Shown here: positions 59,535 through 64,000 of the stretch, one piece after another | How positions within the stretch are numbered: the stretch's first letter is position 1 | Layout: every line of letters starts with the position of its first letter | The notes under the pieces: model-generated | What the model saw: the letters and a program-made list of their open reading frames with translations, nothing else | Told to the model about the DNA's origin: nothing | The model's database searches: none | Made by a program: the position numbers and the translations under genes | Source of the DNA: JAGNLM01 sp964439835 | Lineage (GTDB): Bacteria > Pseudomonadota > Gammaproteobacteria > JAABTG01 | Length of the DNA: 64,000 nt | Assembly: GCA_964439835.1 (NCBI GenBank) | Contig: CAYTPQ010000013.1 | Location: forward strand, 5,422-69,421 | Reading direction: 5' to 3'

Positions 59535-61946
59535 GTGCTCAGGCTCCTGCGCTTCCCCTACAACCTGGTCCTGCTGACCGGCCTGGCCGGCCTCGCCGTG
59601 GTTCCGGCGCTGCTCGGCTACCTGTCCGCGGGCCTGCCCTCCCCGGCCAGCCTGCGCGAGGTCCGACTGCCGGTGCCCCTGCGCGTCTACTCGCGCGACG
59701 GTCGGCTGATCGCCGAGTTCGGGAGCGAGCGCCGCGATCCCGTGACCCTCGACCAGGTGCCGCCGACCCTGGTGCGGGCGGTGCTGGCCGCCGAGGACGC
59801 GCACTTCTTCGACCACCCCGGGGTGGACTGGCAGGGTCTCACCCGGGCCGCCGTGCACCTGATCAAGACCGGTGACCGGCGCCAGGGCGGCAGCACCATC
59901 ACCATGCAGGTTGCCCGACAGTTCTTCCTCGGGCGCGAGAAGACCTTCGGGCGCAAGCTGAACGAGATCCTACTGGCGCTGCGGATCGAGCAGACCCTCT
60001 CGAAAGAAGAGATCCTCGAGCTGTACCTGAACAAGACCTTCTTCGGCCAGCGGGCCTACGGCGTCGCCGCCGCGGCCCAGGCCTACTACGGCAAGGACCT
60101 GGCCGACCTGACGCTGGCTGAGGTCGCCATGATCGCGGGGCTCCCCCAGGCGCCCTCGCGCCTGAACCCGATCACCGACCCCTATCAGGCGGTACAGCGG
60201 CGCAACTACGTGCTCCGGCGCCTGTTCGAGCTCGGCTGGATCGACCAGGACACCTTCCGGACGGCGATCCTGAGCCCCGACGGCGCCCGCCTGAGGGGGG
60301 TAACAACCGAAGTCGACGCCCCCAACCTGGCCGAGATGACCCGGACGTTCCTCGAGAGCCGACTGGGGGAGGACGCCTACGCGGCTGGCCTGCGGGTCCA
60401 CACCACCCTGGACAGCCGGCTGCAGACCGCGGCGGTCACGGCCCTGCGCACGGCCCTCGAGACCTACGACGAGCGGCACGGGTATCGGGGACCCGAGGGC
60501 CGGACCGAGACCGGCGGCGACTGGGAGGAGTGGGAGGGCCGGCTCTCCTACGTGCCGCCGGTGGCTGACTTGCTGCCGGCGCTCGTCCTTGCCGTCGGAG
60601 AGCGCGCCGCCACGGTCTACGCCCGCGGGGTTGGCGAGGTCCGGATCGACTGGGCCGGACTGTCCTGGGCGCGCCGCCACGTGGACGCCGACCACCGCGC
60701 GCCTGCACCGCGCCGCGCCGCCGACGTCCTGCAACCGGGCGACATCGTGCGGGTGCAGCGGGTGGGCAGCGGCTGGCGCCTGACCCAGCTGCCTGCGGTC
60801 GAGGGCGCGCTGGTGGCGCTGGACCCGCGTAACGGCGCCATCCGCGCGCTGGTGGGGGGCCTCGACTTCACCCAGAGCCAGTTCAACCGGGCGGCGCAGG
60901 CCCAGCGCCAGCCCGGCTCCAGCTTCAAGCCGTTCATCTACTCCGCGGCCCTGGAGCGGGGGCTCACCGCCGGCAGCGTGATCGTCGACGAGCCAGTGGC
61001 CTACTACGACGCCGGCACCGGCAAGACCTGGCGTCCCGGCAACTACGACGGCGAGTTCCGCGGTCCGACCCGCCTGCGCGAGGCCCTGGCCCACTCCCGC
61101 AACGTGGTCGCCATCCGCCTGCTGGAGACCGTCGGCGTCGACTTCACCGTCAGCCACAGCCGCCTGTTCGGCCTGGACGCCAGCCGCCTGCCGCGCAATC
61201 TCTCGCTCGCCCTCGGCACCGGGAGCGTCACCCCGCTGGAGCTCGCCGGCGCCTACGCCGTCTTCGCCAACGGCGGCTTCCGGATCGAGCCCTACTTCAT
61301 CGAGCGGGTGGAGGACAACGCCGGCAACGTCGTCTTCGCCGCGCAACCGGCCGAGGTCTGCCCCGAGTGCCTGTCCCGGCCCGCCGCCAACACGTCTGGC
61401 CCCGGGTCCCGGCCGCCCGCGCCCCGGGTGCTCGACCCGCGTAACGCCTGGGTGATGTACTCCATGCTGGGCGACGTGGTCCGCAGAGGCACCGCCCGCT
61501 CGGCGTTGTCCCTCAAGCGCAAGGACCTGGCCGGCAAGACCGGCACCACCAACGACTTCCAGGACGCCTGGTTCGCCGGATTCAACCGGGCCTTGGTCGC
61601 CGTCGCCTGGGTCGGCTTCGACCAGCTCCAGCCCCTGGGGCAGGGCGAGACCGGCGGCAAGGCCGCCCTGCCCATGTGGATCGACTTCATGCGTACGGCG
61701 CTCGCCGACGTCCCGGAAGAGCTGCCGCCCCAGCCCCCGGACCTGGTCACCGCTCGCATCGACCCGCGCACGGGGGCGCTCGCCGACCCCGACCAGCCCG
61801 ACGCGGTCTCGGAGACCTTCCCCGTGGAGTTCGCCCCCACGCGCTCCGACGACCTCTACGACTATGACCTCGCGCCTGAGGACGCGGGCCCTCTGGAAGG
61901 GCCTCTGCGTCGCCCGCCGGCCCGGGTAACCGAGGACCTGTTCTAG
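59535..61946 (+). CDS. mrcA: Penicillin-binding protein 1A
   Basis: This 803-residue bifunctional peptidoglycan synthase has one N-terminal membrane anchor (PYNLVLLTGLAGLAVVPALL), a glycosyltransferase domain (AAEDAHFFDHPGVD, GGSTITMQVAR, LNKTFFGQRAYGVAAAA) and a transpeptidase domain with SSFK (GSSFKPFIYSAALE), SRN (AHSRNVVAIRLLE) and KTG (GKTGTTNDFQDAW). GTG at 59535 gives the usual length; the in-frame extension upstream is not PBP-like and overlaps the REP element. An AmpG-like gene lies downstream. The pilM cluster that often neighbours this gene is absent. Confidence 0.93.
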   Translation: MLRLLRFPYNLVLLTGLAGLAVVPALLGYLSAGLPSPASLREVRLPVPLRVYSRDGRLIAEFGSERRDPVTLDQVPPTLVRAVLAAEDAHFFDHPGVDWQGLTRAAVHLIKTGDRRQGGSTITMQVARQFFLGREKTFGRKLNEILLALRIEQTLSKEEILELYLNKTFFGQRAYGVAAAAQAYYGKDLADLTLAEVAMIAGLPQAPSRLNPITDPYQAVQRRNYVLRRLFELGWIDQDTFRTAILSPDGARLRGVTTEVDAPNLAEMTRTFLESRLGEDAYAAGLRVHTTLDSRLQTAAVTALRTALETYDERHGYRGPEGRTETGGDWEEWEGRLSYVPPVADLLPALVLAVGERAATVYARGVGEVRIDWAGLSWARRHVDADHRAPAPRRAADVLQPGDIVRVQRVGSGWRLTQLPAVEGALVALDPRNGAIRALVGGLDFTQSQFNRAAQAQRQPGSSFKPFIYSAALERGLTAGSVIVDEPVAYYDAGTGKTWRPGNYDGEFRGPTRLREALAHSRNVVAIRLLETVGVDFTVSHSRLFGLDASRLPRNLSLALGTGSVTPLELAGAYAVFANGGFRIEPYFIERVEDNAGNVVFAAQPAEVCPECLSRPAANTSGPGSRPPAPRVLDPRNAWVMYSMLGDVVRRGTARSALSLKRKDLAGKTGTTNDFQDAWFAGFNRALVAVAWVGFDQLQPLGQGETGGKAALPMWIDFMRTALADVPEELPPQPPDLVTARIDPRTGALADPDQPDAVSETFPVEFAPTRSDDLYDYDLAPEDAGPLEGPLRRPPARVTEDLF

Positions 61947-61959
61947 GTCGCAGCCCCTC

Positions 61960-62011
61960 GTGGGAGCGGCGCCCCGGCGCGATGGCCGTCGGCGCGGGGC
62001 GCGCCTCCCAC
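61960..62011. repeat. REP-like palindrome, second family, copy C
   Basis: GTGGGAGCGGCGCCCCGGCG at the left end and CGCGCCTCCCAC at the right form an imperfect palindrome 13 bases after the PBP1A stop. It matches copies A and B. Confidence 0.7.
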
Positions 62012-62109
62012 CGGCATAGCCCGCGCCCGAGCTCGGCCCCGCAGCAGGCGGCGCCGCCGCCAAGTCCTGATACACTTGCGCCCGAGCTTGCCGAGACGAG
62101 GCGAATGGA

Positions 62110-62592
62110 ATGGCGTACCACGACCGGGACGAGAGGGCCCAGCGAGCGGAGCGCGAGCGCGACCAGGAGCGGGAGCCCGTGCCCTCGCGTCTGGACCTGG
62201 GGCGGATCGCCTCGGGCGTGACGACGGCCGTGGTCCGGCTGGCGGGTGTCGCCCTGGTCCTCGTGGGGCTCTGGGCCGGGGTCAAGGTGGTGTTCGAGGC
62301 CTGGGGCCTGTACCGGGAGCCGGCCGCCGTCGACCGGCTGGCCCGGGTCATCGATCACGCCTCCCACGTGGACGCCCTGCTCGCGCCCCGGCCCGCCGCC
62401 GGCGCCGAGGCCCAGAGCAAGGCCGGCGCGCCCGCCGCGCCGGCACCCGAAGAGGCCTTCCGGCCCTCCTACTTCCTCGCCTGGACCCTCGCGATCCTGC
62501 TCCTGTTGCTGGTCGGCAAGCTGGCGAGCTGGACCGTGCGCGCGGGCGGCGAGCTGGCCCTCGCCCCCGGCCCGGCCCGACGACAGCCCTGA
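62110..62592 (+). CDS. Two-span membrane protein of unknown function
   Basis: This 160-residue protein has a highly charged N-terminus (DRDERAQRAERERDQERE) and two hydrophobic segments, VVRLAGVALVLVGLWAGVKV and YFLAWTLAILLLLLVGKLAS, separated by an Ala/Pro-rich loop. No family is recognised. It starts at ATG 62110 and lies between the PBP1A and AmpG-like genes on the same strand, so a cell-wall role is possible but unproven. Confidence 0.65.
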   Translation: MAYHDRDERAQRAERERDQEREPVPSRLDLGRIASGVTTAVVRLAGVALVLVGLWAGVKVVFEAWGLYREPAAVDRLARVIDHASHVDALLAPRPAAGAEAQSKAGAPAAPAPEEAFRPSYFLAWTLAILLLLLVGKLASWTVRAGGELALAPGPARRQP

Positions 62593-62639
62593 CCGGAGCC
62601 GAACGCCGGCGGCTCCGCGCCGCTGACCGTTGACCCTGC

Positions 62640-63932
62640 GTGCTCGACTCGCTGCGTCCCTACCGCGACCCCCGCATGCTCGCGATCCTCGTCATGGGGT
62701 TCGCGAGCGGGCTGCCACTCGCCCTGACCGGGGCAACGCTGGCGGTCTGGATGCGCCAGGACGGCGTCTCGCTGACCGCGATCGGGCTCTTCGCCCTTGT
62801 CGGGCTCGCGTACAACTTGAAGTTCCTCTGGGCCCCGATCATCGACCGGGCGCCGCTACCGTGGCTCGGGGCGCGCCTCGGGCGGCGACGCGCCTGGACG
62901 CTCGTCCTGCAGGCGACCCTGCTGCTCGCCATTCTGGCCCTCGGTGTCAGCGACCCGGCCCAGGGGCCTTACGCCACCGCGATTGCCGCGGTCGTCGTGG
63001 CGTTCCTCTCCGCGAGCCAGGACGTGGTGATCGACGCGTTCCGGGTCGAGCTGCTGAGCGAGCGCGAGCAGGGTGCGGGCGCCGCGGCGACCCAGATTGG
63101 CTACCGCCTGGGGATGGTCGCCTCGGGGGCCGGCGCCCTGTACCTGGCCGAGTTCTTCGGCTGGTCCGTCGCCTACGGCGCGATGGCCCTGCTGCTGCTG
63201 CCGGCGATGGGGGTGGTGGTCCTGACCCCCGAGCCGCGCGACCCGACACCGGCCGCCGGGCGGAGCGGGCGAGGCTGGCTGCGGGAGGCGTTCCTCGAGC
63301 CACTGGCGGACCTGGCCCGACGCGCCCACTGGGTCCCGATCCTGGTGTTCGTCGTCCTGTTCAAGCTCGGTGACGCCCTGGCCGGGGTGATGACCAGCGC
63401 CTTCTACGTCGACACGGGGTTCTCCAGGATCGAGATCGCGAACGTCAGCAAGGTGTTCGGGGTGGGCGCCACCATCCTCGGCGTCGTTGCCGGGGGCGCG
63501 GTCGTCTACCGGCTCGGCGTGATGCGGGCGCTGCTGCTCACCGGCGTCCTGCAGATGCTGTCGAACCTGATGTTCGTGGCCCAGGCCCTGGTGGGGCATT
63601 CAGTGCCGATGCTGATGCTCACCATCGGGGTCGAGAACCTGAGCGGCGGCATGGGCTCCGCCGCCTTCGTCGCCTACCTCTCCAGCCTCTGCAGCCTGGC
63701 CTACACCGCAACCCAGTACGCGCTGCTCTCCTCGCTGGCCGCGGTCGCGCGCACGACCCTCTCCTCGGCGGGGGGCGCGATGGCCCAGGCGCTCGGCTGG
63801 ATCCCGTTCTTCGCCCTGAGCACGCTGGCCGCCGTGCCCGGGCTGCTCCTGCTCGTCTGGCTGATGCGCCGGCAGCCGGCCGACGCCGCCCGCGACCCCG
63901 GCCAGGTCGCTCCGGAGACAGCCGCGCGGTGA
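62640..63932 (+). CDS. AmpG-like MFS transporter
   Basis: This 430-residue protein has about twelve membrane helices and the AmpG-type N-terminus: MLAILVMGFASGLPLALTGA, LFALVGLAYNLKFLWAPIID and RRRAWTLVLQ, then FLSASQDVVIDAFRVELL, the typical AmpG/SLC33 helix. AmpG imports GlcNAc-anhydromuropeptides for wall recycling, which suits its position after PBP1A. GTG at 62640 is the start. The substrate is inferred from the family. Confidence 0.85.
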   Translation: MLDSLRPYRDPRMLAILVMGFASGLPLALTGATLAVWMRQDGVSLTAIGLFALVGLAYNLKFLWAPIIDRAPLPWLGARLGRRRAWTLVLQATLLLAILALGVSDPAQGPYATAIAAVVVAFLSASQDVVIDAFRVELLSEREQGAGAAATQIGYRLGMVASGAGALYLAEFFGWSVAYGAMALLLLPAMGVVVLTPEPRDPTPAAGRSGRGWLREAFLEPLADLARRAHWVPILVFVVLFKLGDALAGVMTSAFYVDTGFSRIEIANVSKVFGVGATILGVVAGGAVVYRLGVMRALLLTGVLQMLSNLMFVAQALVGHSVPMLMLTIGVENLSGGMGSAAFVAYLSSLCSLAYTATQYALLSSLAAVARTTLSSAGGAMAQALGWIPFFALSTLAAVPGLLLLVWLMRRQPADAARDPGQVAPETAAR

Positions 63933-63967
63933 CAGCCTGTGAAGAAATCGCCGCTGCCGCCACTGGG

Positions 63968-64000
63968 CCGGCTCCCGGTGCGGTTTCGCGGGACCGCACC
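63968..64000. repeat. Dispersed palindromic element, copy 6 (short form, cut by window end)
   Basis: CCGGCTCCCGGTGCGG (63968-63983), the loop TTTCGCGGGA identical to copy 5, and the beginning of the right arm CCGCACC reach the window end. If the element is complete, the next bases should be GGGAGCCGG. Confidence 0.75.

Noticed and set aside
59970..62351. A 793-codon antisense frame over PBP1A.
   Set aside because: It is the complement shadow of a conserved gene with all PBP motifs and has no recognisable domain.
63930..63960. GCCTGTGAAGAAAT after the AmpG-like gene resembles GCCTGCGAAGAAAT before the inverted repeat at 47453.
   Set aside because: The match is short and no inverted repeat follows in the window; it may be chance or the end of a longer repeat outside.

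Overview
The window is about 64 kb of very GC-rich DNA (strong G/C preference at third codon positions) from a bacterium. The gene families point to a gammaproteobacterium close to the Chromatiales or Ectothiorhodospiraceae (purple or chemolithotrophic sulfur bacteria). The main reason is the [NiFe]-hydrogenase operon with the order hynS-isp1-isp2-hynL, which is the arrangement known from Thiocapsa and relatives. A cbb3 oxidase, a NhaR-type regulator, GlgC and PEP-CTERM-like sorting signals fit the same group. The organism cannot be fixed from this sequence alone. No rRNA, tRNA, CRISPR array, phage or transposase gene was seen.

Layout. 0-2 kb: a YihY-type membrane protein (cut by the window edge) and a TonB protein. 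2.0-2.6 kb: a Phd/RelE-type toxin-antitoxin pair. 2.9-8.1 kb: a leftward metal-uptake operon made of a TonB-dependent receptor, a SAM methyltransferase and an ATPase-permease-binding-protein ABC importer. 8.3-16 kb: an IclR regulator divergent from a carbon-acid catabolic set, namely a phosphoketolase/transketolase-like thiamine enzyme, a DUF1537 kinase, and GlcD- and GlcF-like oxidase subunits. 16-25.7 kb: housekeeping genes (glgC, ftsH, DUF2189, PilZ, HDOD, nhaR-like, phosphohexomutase, DHH phosphoesterase). 25.7-29.4 kb: ccoNOP and a divergent Rrf2 regulator without cysteines. 29.6-32.2 kb: an EEP-family hydrolase, a small membrane protein and a rubredoxin-reductase-like flavoprotein. 32.3-46.5 kb: the complete hydrogenase structural and maturation region (hynL, isp2, isp1, hynS, hupH-like, protease, hypC-A-B-D, hypF, hypE), with a chemoreceptor gene inserted between hypD and hypF. 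46.7-53.6 kb: envelope genes (a VPLPA-CTERM protein, a PAP2-GT39 fusion, an FkbM methyltransferase, an LTA-synthase-like sulfatase, a CDP-alcohol phosphatidyltransferase). 53.6-54.3 kb: a VapBC pair. 54.6-59.3 kb: a tightly overlapped cluster of dehydrogenase, pterin-synthase-like protein, glycosyltransferase and methyltransferase, with a convergent RibD-type reductase. 59.5-64 kb: PBP1A, a small membrane protein and an AmpG-like transporter.

The most interesting observations are these. (1) The dehydrogenase/pterin-synthase-like/GT4/methyltransferase/RibD cluster has no function I recognise. Its glycosyltransferase appears to start at a CTG codon, and its pterin-synthase-like protein lacks the usual HGH motif. 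(2) The IclR / thiamine enzyme / DUF1537 kinase / GlcD-GlcF set looks like an undescribed route for hydroxy-acid or tetronate breakdown. (3) A dispersed palindromic element occurs at six sites in long, partial and short forms. Its outer arms differ between copies but remain self-complementary, and one copy is translated within the N-terminus of the TonB-dependent receptor. (4) Several regulatory sites are legible: two GACT...AGTC dyads before the cysteine-free Rrf2 gene, an FNR-like site at about -41.5 before the hydrogenase operon, and a motif shared by the tonB and receptor promoters.
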